A DNA stretch of 64,000 bases. It comes from Prado023 sp963714995. Its GTDB lineage: Bacteria; Actinomycetota; Actinomycetes; S36-B12; CAIYMF01. The notes under the pieces are model-generated. The model worked only from the letters and a program-made list of their open reading frames with translations, searched no databases and was not told where the DNA came from. The stretch is taken from NCBI GenBank assembly GCA_963714995.1, contig CAVQQP010000002.1, forward strand, positions 124,001 through 188,000, read 5' to 3'. Every line of letters begins with the position of its first letter. The first letter of the stretch is position 1. Both the position numbers and the translations under genes were made by a program. Shown in pieces: positions 48,000-56,421 of the stretch.

Positions 48000-48750
48000 T
48001 CAGGACCAGCGGGGGGTCGCGGCGAGGACCACTGCGGCGGCGACTGTCCCGGCCGTCGAGGTGCGCATCACCGTTGGGCCGAGCAGGGCGAGGTGGGCGC
48101 CGGCGGCGGTGAACCGGTCGAGCTCGGCCTGGCTCACGCCGCCCTCCGGTCCGACGATGAGCACGACGTCTCCGTCGGCCGGCAGGCCGATGGCGCGCAG
48201 CGGGCCGCGCGGCCCCCTCGTGCAGCACGATCGCGCACGCAGCCGAGGCCACCAGACCCTCGACGTCGGCAGTCCGGGCCAGCGGGGCCACCTCGGGCAG
48301 CCACGCCCGTCGCGCCTGCTTGCCGGCTGCACGGGCGGTCGCCGCCCACTTGGACTGGCCCCGCTGGACCTTGTCCCCGGTCCAGCGGGCCACGCAGCGC
48401 TCGGCCTGCCACGGGACGATGACGTCGACGCCCACCTCGGTCAGGGTCTCCACGGCCGTCTCGCCGCGCTCCCCCTTGGGCAGGGCCTGCACGACGACGA
48501 TCCGCGGCTGCGGCGCCGGGAGCTCGGAGCGCACGAGGACCCTGGCGGTGAGGGAATCGCGGCCGTGCAGGGCCTCCACCACTGCATTCAGGACCGTCCC
48601 CGCGCCGTCGCCGAGGTCGATGTGCTCGCCGACCTCCACGCGCTTCACCGTGACTGCGTGCCGGCCCTCGGGTCCGCCGAGCTCGACGACGTCGCCGACC
48701 CCGGCCCCGGCCGCGACGGCGGGCTCGAGGTGGAACAGCGCGGCGGTCAT
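48000..48750 (-). CDS. rsmE: 16S rRNA (uracil-1498-N3)-methyltransferase (one frameshift)
   Basis: SPOUT methyltransferase for U1498 of 16S rRNA. The N-terminal PUA-like domain and GERGETAVETLTEVGVD, then KWAATARAAGKQARRAWLPEV are typical; after repair the SAM knot reads VLIVGPEGGVSQAELD and LGPTVMRTSTAG. The break lies in the run 48213-48217 (minus-strand GGGGG); removing one base joins LHEGPRGPLRAIGL. About 249 aa when intact. The ATG overlaps the dnaJ stop as ATGA. Confidence 0.9.
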
Positions 48751-49880
48751 CGGGCCGAGAACGCGTCCTTGAGGCGGCTGAAGAGGCCCTCCTTCTCGGG
48801 GCGGGTGAAGGTGGTGCTCACCTGCTCCTCGCCGCGGATGGCGGCGAACTCGCGCAGGAGCTCCTCCTGCCGCGGATCCAGCCGGGTCGGCGTCTGGACG
48901 TCGATGTGGACGAGCAGGTCCCCGCGGCCGGAGCTGCGCAGGTGCGGCACCCCGCGCGCCTTGAGCGTGACCACGTGGCCGGGCTGGGTTCCGGCCCGGA
49001 TCTCGACATCCTCGGTGCCATCGAGGGTCTCGAGCTTCAGGACCGTGCCCAGCGCCGCCACCGTCATCGGCAGGGCGATCGAGCAGTGCAGGTCATCACC
49101 ACTGCGCTGGAACACCGGGTGCGGCCGGGTCGAGACCTCGACGTACAGGTCGCCGGCAGGTCCCCCGCCGGGGCCGACCTCGCCCTCGCCGGACAGCTGG
49201 ATCCGGGTGCCGTCGTCGATGCCGGCCGGGATCTTGACCTTGAGGGTGCGCCGCGTGCGCACCCGACCCTCCCCGTTGCACTCCGCGCACGGGTGGGTGA
49301 TCACGGTGCCGTAGCCCTGGCACTGCGGGCAGGGTCGGGAGGTCATCACCTGGCCGAGGAACGAGCGCTGCACGGACTGGATCTCGCCCCGGCCGCGGCA
49401 CATCGAGCACTCGGTCGGCTGGTGGTCGGCCGCTGCTCCTGTGCCCGTGCAGGTCGGGCACACCAGCGCGGTGTCGACCTGGATCTCCTTGACCACGCCG
49501 AACGCGGCCTCGGGCAGGTCGATCGTCACCTTGATCAGGGCGTCCTGGCCGCGGCGCACCCGGGGCTTGGGCCCGCGCGCCTGCTGCCCGCCGAAGAAGG
49601 CGTCCATGATGTCGCCGAACCCGAACCCGGCGGTCCCCGGACCGAACGGGCTGCCGCCGCCGGGGCTGCGCGGGTCGGCACCGAGGTCGTACATCTGGCG
49701 CTTCTCCGGGTCGGAGAGGACCTCGTAGGCTGCCGTCACCTCCTTGAAGCGCTCCTGGGTGTCCGGGTCGGGGTTCACATCCGGGTGCAGCTCACGGGCG
49801 AGCCGGCGGTACGAGCGCTTGATCTCGTCCGCGCTGGCGTCTCGGGCAACGCCGAGGGTGGCGTAGTAGTCGTTGGCCAC
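48747..49880 (-). CDS. dnaJ: Chaperone protein DnaJ
   Basis: J-domain co-chaperone of DnaK, 377 aa. The J domain (residues 1-70) has the HPD motif in RELHPDVNPDPDT; a Gly-rich linker (PRSPGGGSPFGPG) follows; the zinc domain has four CxxCxGxG repeats (CPTCTGTG, CSMCRGRG, CPQCQGYG, CAECNGEG); a C-terminal substrate domain ends the chain. This is the second actinobacterial DnaJ type, paired with HrcA rather than in the dnaK-grpE operon. GTG start seven bases after the hrcA stop. Confidence 0.95.
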   Translation of the reverse strand: MANDYYATLGVARDASADEIKRSYRRLARELHPDVNPDPDTQERFKEVTAAYEVLSDPEKRQMYDLGADPRSPGGGSPFGPGTAGFGFGDIMDAFFGGQQARGPKPRVRRGQDALIKVTIDLPEAAFGVVKEIQVDTALVCPTCTGTGAAADHQPTECSMCRGRGEIQSVQRSFLGQVMTSRPCPQCQGYGTVITHPCAECNGEGRVRTRRTLKVKIPAGIDDGTRIQLSGEGEVGPGGGPAGDLYVEVSTRPHPVFQRSGDDLHCSIALPMTVAALGTVLKLETLDGTEDVEIRAGTQPGHVVTLKARGVPHLRSSGRGDLLVHIDVQTPTRLDPRQEELLREFAAIRGEEQVSTTFTRPEKEGLFSRLKDAFSAR

Positions 49881-49887
49881 GGGTGTC

Positions 49888-50901
49888 CTATTCGTTTCGC
49901 AGCAGCTGCCCGAGGTACCGGGCGACCGCCCGGACCGAGGCCATCGTGCTGGGGTAGTCCATATGGGTGGGGCCGACGACCCCGAGCCGGGCGACGGTCC
50001 CGTGGTTCGGGCCGTAGCCGGCGCTGACCACGGAGGTGCTGCTCATGCCGGCGACCAGGTTCTCGTGGCCGATCGTGACCGTGACGGCCTCCGCGCGCGT
50101 CTCGCCGAGCAGGCGGAGCAGGACCATCTGCTCCTCGAGCGCCTCGAGGACCGGCTGCAGGCTGTCGAACCCGTCGACGTAGCGGGCGAGGTTCGCGGTG
50201 CCGCCCATCACGATGCGCTCCTCGTGGCGCTCCACGACGGTCTCGAGCAGGGAGGCGAGCACCACGGACACGGCCGGCCGACTGGCCTCGTCGAAGCGCT
50301 CGGGAAGGTCGGCGACGCGGTCAGCCACGGACGTGAAGGATCCGCCACCGACCGACTCGTTGAGCAGCCTGCGCAGCTCAGCCAGGTCGTCGTCGGAGAG
50401 CGGCGCCGGCACCTCGACCACGCGCTGCTCGATCCGGCCGGTGTCGGCGATCAGGACCAGCAGGAGGCGATGCTCGCTCAGGGGCACGAGCTCGACGTGG
50501 CGGACCGCCGAGCTGGTCAGCGAGGGGTACTGGACGAGGGCCACCTGGCGGGTGATCTGGGCCAGGAGGCGCACCGAGCGCCCCATCACGTCGTCGAGGT
50601 CCACGGCACCCGCGAGGAAGTTCTCGATCGCGCGGCGCTCGGCGGGGCTCAGCGGCTTGACCTGCGAGAGCCGGTCGACGAACAGTCGGTAGCCCTTGTC
50701 GGTGGGGATCCGCCCGGCGCTGGTGTGCGGCTGGGCGATGAAGCCCTCCTCCTCCAGCACGGCCATGTCGTTGCGGATCGTGGCCGGGGAGACACCCAGC
50801 GAGTGCCGATCCACCAGCCCCTTCGAGCCCACCGGCTCGTGGGTGCGGACGTAGTCCTCGACGATGGCGCGCAGCACCGAGAGCTTGCGGTCATCGAGCA
50901 T
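49888..50901 (-). CDS. hrcA: Heat-inducible transcription repressor HrcA
   Basis: Represses heat-shock genes by binding CIRCE. The 337-aa protein has the N-terminal winged helix (LSVLRAIVEDYVRTHEPVGSK..SPATIRNDMAVLEEEGF), the HTSAGRIPTDKGYR signature, and a GAF-like C-terminal domain. The ATG at 50901 has a GAGGAGGTG site. A CIRCE dyad sits over its promoter, so it controls itself and dnaJ. Confidence 0.95.
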   Translation of the reverse strand: MLDDRKLSVLRAIVEDYVRTHEPVGSKGLVDRHSLGVSPATIRNDMAVLEEEGFIAQPHTSAGRIPTDKGYRLFVDRLSQVKPLSPAERRAIENFLAGAVDLDDVMGRSVRLLAQITRQVALVQYPSLTSSAVRHVELVPLSEHRLLLVLIADTGRIEQRVVEVPAPLSDDDLAELRRLLNESVGGGSFTSVADRVADLPERFDEASRPAVSVVLASLLETVVERHEERIVMGGTANLARYVDGFDSLQPVLEALEEQMVLLRLLGETRAEAVTVTIGHENLVAGMSSTSVVSAGYGPNHGTVARLGVVGPTHMDYPSTMASVRAVARYLGQLLRNE

Positions 50902-50934
50902 GGGCACCTCCTCGCGGGACGGCGAGTGCGGAGC

Positions 50935-50959
50935 TGGCACTCGAGGGGTCGGAGTGCCA
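50935..50959. promoter_or_regulatory. CIRCE operator of hrcA-dnaJ
   Basis: A perfect TGGCACTC-N9-GAGTGCCA dyad, a close variant of the CIRCE consensus TTAGCACTC-N9-GAGTGCTAA. It lies 34 bp before the hrcA start and directly beside the -10 hexamer, so HrcA bound here would block initiation. Confidence 0.9.
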
Positions 50960-50964
50960 TTCTA
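50959..50964 (-). promoter_or_regulatory. -10 element (TAGAAT) of hrcA
   Basis: TAGAAT on the minus strand abuts CIRCE; the transcription start would fall inside the operator. Confidence 0.6.
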
Positions 50965-51118
50965 CGCCGCGCCCGCCGATCCGCCCGCGACCCCAGCCCC
51001 GCCCAGACCCTCCATATCGGCACAGATCCTCCCGTCCGGTCCGGAGGGTCTGAACGCCCGCGGAGGGTTTGCACGACGGGCGGGGGTCGCCGCCGGGCGT
51101 CCGGTGGGGGCGGGCCGA

Positions 51119-51124
51119 CACAAT
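51119..51124 (+). promoter_or_regulatory. -10 element (CACAAT), leaderless start of the ABM-like gene
   Basis: CACAAT lies six bases before the ATG at 51131. The GGAGG directly touching the ATG is too close to act as a ribosome site. Confidence 0.4.
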
Positions 51125-51130
51125 CGGAGG

Positions 51131-51454
51131 ATGCTCATCGTCCACGTGCATGTGCACGTCGTGCCCGACCAGGTTCCGGCGTTCCTGACCGCCACCGAGG
51201 CGAATGCCAGGGCGTCGCTCGAGGAGCCGGGTGTGCTGCGCTTCGACGTCCTCACCGACCTGTCCGACGCCACGCACGTCGTGCTGGTGGAGGTGTACGT
51301 CGACGATGCTGCCGCCGCCGCGCACAAGGAGACCGCCCACTACGCGACCTGGCGCGACACCGTCGCCCCGATGATGGCCGTGCCCCGCTCGGCGACGAGG
51401 TTCAGCGCCGCGTTCCCGACCCAGGACAGCCGCTGGGCGACACCGGCGCCGTGA
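51131..51454 (+). CDS. Antibiotic biosynthesis monooxygenase (ABM)-domain protein
   Basis: Ferredoxin-like alpha+beta barrel protein of 107 aa, of the ABM/LsrG/YgiN type. Typical pieces are VHVHVVPDQVPAFLTATEANARASLEEPG and HVVLVEVYVDDAAAAAHKET with HYATWRD. It overlaps the next gene by GTGA, so the two proteins are coupled. Members act on small aromatic or quinone-like compounds; some are only structural. Substrate unknown. Confidence 0.78.
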   Translation: MLIVHVHVHVVPDQVPAFLTATEANARASLEEPGVLRFDVLTDLSDATHVVLVEVYVDDAAAAAHKETAHYATWRDTVAPMMAVPRSATRFSAAFPTQDSRWATPAP

Positions 51455-52596
51455 GCACGTCCTTCGACCTGGCCCTGCCGCCGCGGATCTCCTTCGGCCC
51501 CGGCCGGGCAGCCGACCTGCCGGGCATCGTCGCGGGACTCGGCCCGCGCGTGCTGGTCCTCACCGGCGCCACGCCGACCCGGGTGGAGGCCGTCATCGCG
51601 CCGCTGCGCGCCGGGGCCGATGCCGTGGAGGTCGTCACCGTCGCCGGCGAGCCGACCGTGGACGACGCCCGGGCTGCGGCCGCGGCCGGACGGTCGTTGG
51701 GCGCCGATGTGGTGGTCGCGATCGGCGGGGGCAGCGCGATCGACCTGGCCAAGGCGGCCGCGATGCTCCTGGGCAACGGCGGGGACCCGATGGACTACAT
51801 CGAGGTCGTCGGCCGCGGCCAGCCGATCACCCGGGCGCCGTTGCCGCTGGTGGCCGTCCCGACGACGTCCGGGACCGGTGCCGAGGTGACGGCCAACGCC
51901 GTGCTCGCGGTCCCCGAGCACGGGGTGAAGGCCAGCCTGCGCCACCCGTTGATGATCCCGCGGCACGCGCTCGTCGACCCGGCGCTGACCCTCGACTGCC
52001 CTCCCCCCGTGACCGCGGCGTCCGGGATGGACGCCCTGACCCAGTGCCTCGAGCCCTATGTGTCGAACCGCGCCAACCCCATGACCGACAGCTGGGCGCG
52101 CATGGGCATGATGGCCGCCGGCCGCAGCCTGGTCGCCGCCTACTGCGAGGGCAGCGACCTCTCAGCACGCACCGACATGTCCCTGTGCAGCCTGATGGGC
52201 GGGCTCTCGCTGGCCAACGCGAAGCTCGGAGCGGTGCACGGCTTCGCCGGGGTGATCGGCGGGATGACCGACGCCCCGCACGGAGCCATCTGCGCGGCCC
52301 TGCTCGGACCGGTGTGCGAGGCCAACCTCGCTCACGCGGACTCCCGGCTCGCTGTGCGCTTCGCCCAGATCGGCGCCTGCCTGACCGGGGTGCCCGACGC
52401 CACGCCCGAGGACGGGCTGCACTGGATCGAGCACACGCGCGCCCTGTTCGAGATCCCGCCGCTGTCCGCCTGGGGACTCACCGACCGCGACACCGATGAG
52501 GTCGTGGCCAAGGCCGCGCGAGCCAGCAGCATGCAGGGCAACCCGGTGACGCTCAGCCCCGAGGAGCTGGCCGAGGTGTTCCGAGCCGCCCTGTGA
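51451..52596 (+). CDS. Iron-containing alcohol dehydrogenase
   Basis: Group III alcohol dehydrogenase of 381 aa. The NAD(P) motif GGGSAIDLAKA, VAVPTTSGTGAE, and the metal-binding His pair in GAVHGFAGVIGGMTDAPHGAI are conserved. The GTG at 51451 overlaps the preceding ABM-protein stop. Maleylacetate reductase and lactaldehyde reductase belong to the same fold; the substrate is not readable. Co-translation with an ABM protein suggests a small catabolic or detoxification unit. Confidence 0.87.
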   Translation: MSTSFDLALPPRISFGPGRAADLPGIVAGLGPRVLVLTGATPTRVEAVIAPLRAGADAVEVVTVAGEPTVDDARAAAAAGRSLGADVVVAIGGGSAIDLAKAAAMLLGNGGDPMDYIEVVGRGQPITRAPLPLVAVPTTSGTGAEVTANAVLAVPEHGVKASLRHPLMIPRHALVDPALTLDCPPPVTAASGMDALTQCLEPYVSNRANPMTDSWARMGMMAAGRSLVAAYCEGSDLSARTDMSLCSLMGGLSLANAKLGAVHGFAGVIGGMTDAPHGAICAALLGPVCEANLAHADSRLAVRFAQIGACLTGVPDATPEDGLHWIEHTRALFEIPPLSAWGLTDRDTDEVVAKAARASSMQGNPVTLSPEELAEVFRAAL

Positions 52597-52712
52597 GCCC
52601 GACGCGCCCGTCCCCCCGGTCGCGTGCAGGTGCGTTGCACGTGCGACGTTCCGGCGTCCGAGACGCAGCGCAGGTCCGTGTCGGGCGCAGCAGGCGCAGC
52701 GCCACCTCGGGG

Positions 52713-52718
52713 TAGGGT
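52713..52718 (+). promoter_or_regulatory. -10 element (TAGGGT), leaderless start of the DUF3097 gene
   Basis: TAGGGT lies seven bases before the GTG at 52726, with no ribosome site. It decides this start over a longer upstream frame. Confidence 0.5.
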
Positions 52719-52725
52719 CGCCGCC

Positions 52726-53574
52726 GTGCAGGATCGCTATGGCTCCGACGTCCTGGCCGCGGGGCGGCACCCGCGCGCACCGCGTGTGGCCGAGGTGGTG
52801 GGCGAGACCGACCTCGTCGTCGAGTGCGCCTCCAGCGGATGGTGCGGGGCGATCGTCGGGTGGGAGAAGACGACCGTCGGATGGTCGGTGGTGCTCGAGG
52901 ACCGGCACGGCAGCCGTCGGCTGTTCCCCGCCGAACCGGCGGCGTTCCTGCTCGAGGGACGCACGGTGACCCTCACCCGACCCCGGGGCGCAGCGCCCAT
53001 CCCGCCGAGCGCCCCGGCCCGCACGGCCTCCGGCTCGATCGCCGCACCACGCAGCGCGGCGAAGGTCGCGCGGGCCTCGAGGATCTGGGTCGAGGGAACC
53101 CATGACGCCGAACTGGTGGAGAAGGTCTGGGGTGCGGACCTGCGCGACCTCGGGATCGTGGTCGAGCCGATGGGCGGGATCGACGACCTCGTCGCGCTCG
53201 TCTCAGCATTCGAGCCCGGCCCGCAACGGCGCCTCGTCGTGCTCGTGGACCACCTGGTCCCCGGGACCAAGGAGTCCCGCATCGGCGCCGAGGTGACCCG
53301 CCGGTGGGCGCCGCACGTGGCCGTGCTGGGGCACCCGTACGTCGACGTCTGGCAGGCCGTCCGGCCGTCGGCCGTGGGCATCGAGGCGTGGCCGAGCGTC
53401 CCGCGAGGCACGCCGTGGAAGGCCGGGGTGTGCGCTGCCCTGGGATGGCCCGCCGACGAACCCGCCGCCTGGCGGCGGATCCTGGGATCGGTGCGCACCT
53501 ACGCGGACCTCGACCCCGCGCTGCTCGCGCGGGTGGAGGAGGCGATCGACCTGGTGACCGAACCCCAGGACTGA
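52726..53574 (+). CDS. DUF3097 family protein
   Basis: A 282-aa actinobacterial protein of unknown function. It opens VQDRYGSDVLAAG; characteristic stretches are GAIVGWEKTTVGWSVVLEDR, the Toprim-like RIWVEGTHDAELVEKVWG, and VVLVDHLVPGTKESRI. The last segments resemble a Toprim domain (Glu then Asp-x-Asp-like) so a nucleic-acid role has been suggested by fold, but nothing is proven. It sits between the alcohol dehydrogenase and a DUF4190-like gene, near hrcA, as in many actinobacteria. Confidence 0.85.
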   Translation: MQDRYGSDVLAAGRHPRAPRVAEVVGETDLVVECASSGWCGAIVGWEKTTVGWSVVLEDRHGSRRLFPAEPAAFLLEGRTVTLTRPRGAAPIPPSAPARTASGSIAAPRSAAKVARASRIWVEGTHDAELVEKVWGADLRDLGIVVEPMGGIDDLVALVSAFEPGPQRRLVVLVDHLVPGTKESRIGAEVTRRWAPHVAVLGHPYVDVWQAVRPSAVGIEAWPSVPRGTPWKAGVCAALGWPADEPAAWRRILGSVRTYADLDPALLARVEEAIDLVTEPQD

Positions 53575-53654
53575 GTCCGGGAGGTACCTTCCGGCGCAGG
53601 GGCCCAGGTGGGTGACCACGCCCGCAATTGCGGCCACAGCGGACTCGAGGGGTC

Positions 53655-53660
53655 TAGCCT
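53655..53660 (+). promoter_or_regulatory. -10 element (TAGCCT) of the DUF4190-like gene
   Basis: TAGCCT lies 36 bases before the ATG at 53697, leaving room for a 5' leader with a GGAAGGAG ribosome site. Confidence 0.45.
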
Positions 53661-53696
53661 GCCAGTCGGAACATCCCCTGGAAGGAGCATCCCGGA

Positions 53697-54347
53697 ATGA
53701 CCCAGCCCCCCGTTGACCCACCTGAGGAGCCCCTCGGCGGAGCACTGACCCCGCCGCCGGAGGAGGCGCCGGAACCTGCTGCCCCCGCCTTCGAGGCCCC
53801 GGATGCCCCGCCCGAGGCACCACCGGCATCCGAGCCGCCCGCGGCTGCAGCTCCACCGCCGCCCGCGTACGAGCCGCCCCCGCCCGCTGCGGAGCCGCCG
53901 CCGGCCTACATCCCCCCGCCCCCGCCACCGGCCGGGAGCTACCCGCCCCCGCCGCCCGCCGCCGGGCCGAGTGCGTACCCACCTCCGCCCCCGCCGCCCC
54001 CCGCCGGGCCGAGTGGGTACCCGATGGCGCCTCCTGCCGGCGCATACCCGCCGGCGTTCCCGCCGGGCCCCGGCGCCGGATACGCCGCGGCGGGCCTCAA
54101 GCCGCACCGTGCGACCCTCGTCCTCGGCCTGGGCATCGTCGGCCTGCTGTGCTGCGGCCCACTCGGGATCGTCGCCTACCTCTTCGGCAAGAACGACCTC
54201 GCCGAGATGGACGCCGGGGTCATGGACCCCTCCGGGCGCGGCACGACGAACGTGGGCAAGATCCTCGGGATCGTGGCCTCAGTGTTCCTCGTCCTGCAGG
54301 TGCTCTACATCCTCGTGGTGATCCTCACCGGAGGCTTCAGCGCCTGA
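53697..54347 (+). CDS. Proline-rich DUF4190-like membrane protein
   Basis: A 216-aa protein. Residues 1-130 are Pro/Ala/Tyr/Gly-rich low complexity (repeated AYPPPPPPP, GPSGYP blocks), probably cytoplasmic and disordered. Residues 138-216 contain two hydrophobic helices joined by a short loop with FGKNDLAEMDAG, matching the DUF4190 membrane hairpin. Such proteins may be envelope or division-associated; no function is known. A GGAAGGAG site precedes the ATG, and a strong hairpin follows the stop. Confidence 0.72.
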   Translation: MTQPPVDPPEEPLGGALTPPPEEAPEPAAPAFEAPDAPPEAPPASEPPAAAAPPPPAYEPPPPAAEPPPAYIPPPPPPAGSYPPPPPAAGPSAYPPPPPPPPAGPSGYPMAPPAGAYPPAFPPGPGAGYAAAGLKPHRATLVLGLGIVGLLCCGPLGIVAYLFGKNDLAEMDAGVMDPSGRGTTNVGKILGIVASVFLVLQVLYILVVILTGGFSA

Positions 54348-54360
54348 CCCGGCGCACCGC

Positions 54361-54418
54361 CGAAGGGCCGGGGAGCCTGGGGCCGTCACGGACGCGCCCG
54401 GACCTCCCCGGCCCTTCG
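54361..54418. terminator. 15-bp hairpin between DUF4190-like gene and hemW
   Basis: CGAAGGGCCGGGGAG and CTCCCCGGCCCTTCG pair perfectly across a 28-base loop. It lies 14 bases after the plus-strand stop and 51 bases past the hemW stop, so it can end both convergent transcripts. Confidence 0.7.
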
Positions 54419-54468
54419 CCGTGCGGTGGAGGCGCGGCACACGGCCTCGCCGAGCACCAGACCCGCAG

Positions 54469-55692
54469 TCAGGACACCAACCGGCGGACCACCGCATCGG
54501 CCAGCAGGCGACCCGACCGGGTGAGCCGGAACCGACCCCCCGTCACCGACCCCAACCCGTCGGACACCAGGACGTCCACCTCGCCCTGCTGCGCCGGGGT
54601 GAGGTCGGCCACCCGGAGCCCCTGCGCCATCCGCACGCCCAACAGGATCTCCTCGACCGCACGCGTGTCGGCGTCGAGCACCTCCCGACCGACCGCCGGG
54701 GACTGGCCGGCACGCAGGCGCTCGACGTACGCCGCCGGGTGCTTGACGTTCCACCACCGGGTGCCCGCCACGTGGCTGTGCGCCCCGGGCCCGGCTCCCC
54801 ACCAGTCGTCCCCACGCCAGTAGGCGACGTTGTGGCGGCACTCCTGGCCCGGCTCCGCCCAGTTGGACAGCTCGTACCAGGGCAGGCCCGCCGCCGAGAA
54901 CGCGTCGTCGGCGAGGTCGTACATGTCGGCCATCAGGTCGTCATCGGGCGCCCGGATGGATCCCCGGGCGACCGCGGCCGCCAGCCGGGTCCCCGGCTCG
55001 ACGATCAGGGCGTAGGCCGAGATGTGCCCGACCTGGGCCGAGAGCGCGGCCTCGACGGTGGACCTCCAGTCGGCCAGGGACTCCCCCGGAGTGCCGTAGA
55101 TCAGGTCGAGGCTGACCTGCTCGAACCCTGCGGCCCGGGCCCACGCGACCGCGCGCAGGGCGCCGCCGGGGGTGTGCGTGCGGTCCAGGACCGCCAGCAC
55201 GTGTGGGACGGCGCTCTGCATCCCGAACGAGATCCGCGTGAAGCCCACCTCCCGAAGGCGCGCAAGCGACCCCGGGTCCACCGAGTCGGGGTTGGCCTCC
55301 AGCGTCACCTCGGCACCGGGGGCCAGGCCGAACTCGGCGTCGATCCGGTCGAGCACCGAGCCCAGCGCGTCCGGGGCGAGCAGGGTCGGGGTGCCCCCGC
55401 CGACGAACACCGTGCGCACCGGCACGTCCCGGTCGCCCAGGACCTGCCGGGCGAATCCCACCTCGGCGGCCAGGTGCTCGGCGAACGTGGCCCGGTCCAC
55501 TCCGTTCGACCCGGCCAGCTCGGGGGCGGTGTAGGTGTTGAAGTCGCAGTACCCGCAGCGCGAGGCGCAGAACGGCACGTGCACGTAGATGCCGAAGTCC
55601 CGGTCACCCCAGGCCCGGGCCGAGTCCCCCGGAAGGGATCCGTCGGCGGGCGGGACATCGCCGGTCGGCTGGCTGGGCATGCCCGCCATCAT
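54469..55692 (-). CDS. hemW: Radical SAM heme chaperone HemW (coproporphyrinogen III oxidase-like)
   Basis: Radical SAM protein that inserts heme into targets; long misannotated as oxygen-independent coproporphyrinogen oxidase. The cluster motif is FCASRCGYCDFNTY (CxxxCxxC), followed by VFVGGGTPTLL, EANPDS and RISFGMQS. The extra cysteine of true HemN is absent. The start is uncertain: ATG at 55692, or 55680 three codons later; neither has a good ribosome site. 407 aa. Usual neighbour of lepA in actinobacteria, here separated by the fadD cluster. Confidence 0.9.
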   Translation of the reverse strand: MMAGMPSQPTGDVPPADGSLPGDSARAWGDRDFGIYVHVPFCASRCGYCDFNTYTAPELAGSNGVDRATFAEHLAAEVGFARQVLGDRDVPVRTVFVGGGTPTLLAPDALGSVLDRIDAEFGLAPGAEVTLEANPDSVDPGSLARLREVGFTRISFGMQSAVPHVLAVLDRTHTPGGALRAVAWARAAGFEQVSLDLIYGTPGESLADWRSTVEAALSAQVGHISAYALIVEPGTRLAAAVARGSIRAPDDDLMADMYDLADDAFSAAGLPWYELSNWAEPGQECRHNVAYWRGDDWWGAGPGAHSHVAGTRWWNVKHPAAYVERLRAGQSPAVGREVLDADTRAVEEILLGVRMAQGLRVADLTPAQQGEVDVLVSDGLGSVTGGRFRLTRSGRLLADAVVRRLVS

Positions 55693-55726
55693 CGCGCATG
55701 TGACCGGGGCATCGGCCCGCCCGGGT

Positions 55727-55732
55727 TAGCGT
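55727..55732 (+). promoter_or_regulatory. -10 element (TAGCGT), leaderless start of the lipoprotein gene
   Basis: TAGCGT lies six bases before the ATG at 55739 and no ribosome site is present. Confidence 0.5.
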
Positions 55733-55738
55733 TGCCCC

Positions 55739-56398
55739 ATGGGAACGCCGAGCACGTCCCGCCGGGCGCTGCTGTCACTGTGCGCCGGCCTGCTCGCCCT
55801 GGGCGGCTGCAGTGCGGGCGCGCCCCAGGCCCGCCCGACCATCGGATCCCCGACACCCACGCCGACGGCCAGCGCCGCAGCATTCGACCGGGCGCTCGAG
55901 CTGGCCCGCGAGTGGGAGCTCACCGGCGAGCCCCTGCCCGCGGACTGGCCCGACGTGCCGCTGCCGAGGGGCGCCGAGGTGGTCACCGCGTATGCGATCG
56001 GATCCCTGCCGCGGCGCACCTGGACCGCCACCTTCACCACCGACGGCGGCACCGCCCTGGACCTGGCCGACCCCATCGTCGCCGCCCTGCGCAAGCGCGA
56101 CTACGTGCCGATCGCCGAGTATGTGGGCGCGGCCGAGACCAACACCGGTCTCTACAGCTTCGCGGCACCCGCGTACAACATCTACGTCGTCCTCGGTGAG
56201 GACGACGGCCGGCCGAACGTCGTCCTCACGGTCCGGGGGTCCACGGGGAGCCCCGAGACGCCGGGCATCGGCGGGCAAGCGCCGACCGCAACCGCGGTGC
56301 CGACCACGGAACAGCCGGTCTCGCCGACGGTCTCGCCGCCGACCACCTCGCCGTCGGGAACGACCTCGCCCTCAGACACCGCCACACCGGTGGAGTAG
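55739..56398 (+). CDS. Putative lipoprotein
   Basis: Secreted lipoprotein of 219 aa: basic N-terminus (RR), hydrophobic stretch and a lipobox LALGGC with the lipidated Cys24. A folded central region (about residues 55-165, including LPRGAEVVTAYAIG and YNIYVVLGEDDG) has no domain I recognise; the last 50 residues are Thr/Ser/Pro-rich and probably disordered cell-wall-spanning sequence. Diverges from hemW and converges on the first acyl-CoA synthetase. Confidence 0.72.
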   Translation: MGTPSTSRRALLSLCAGLLALGGCSAGAPQARPTIGSPTPTPTASAAAFDRALELAREWELTGEPLPADWPDVPLPRGAEVVTAYAIGSLPRRTWTATFTTDGGTALDLADPIVAALRKRDYVPIAEYVGAAETNTGLYSFAAPAYNIYVVLGEDDGRPNVVLTVRGSTGSPETPGIGGQAPTATAVPTTEQPVSPTVSPPTTSPSGTTSPSDTATPVE

Positions 56399-56421
56399 TC
56401 GCACCCTCTACGCGGACATCT

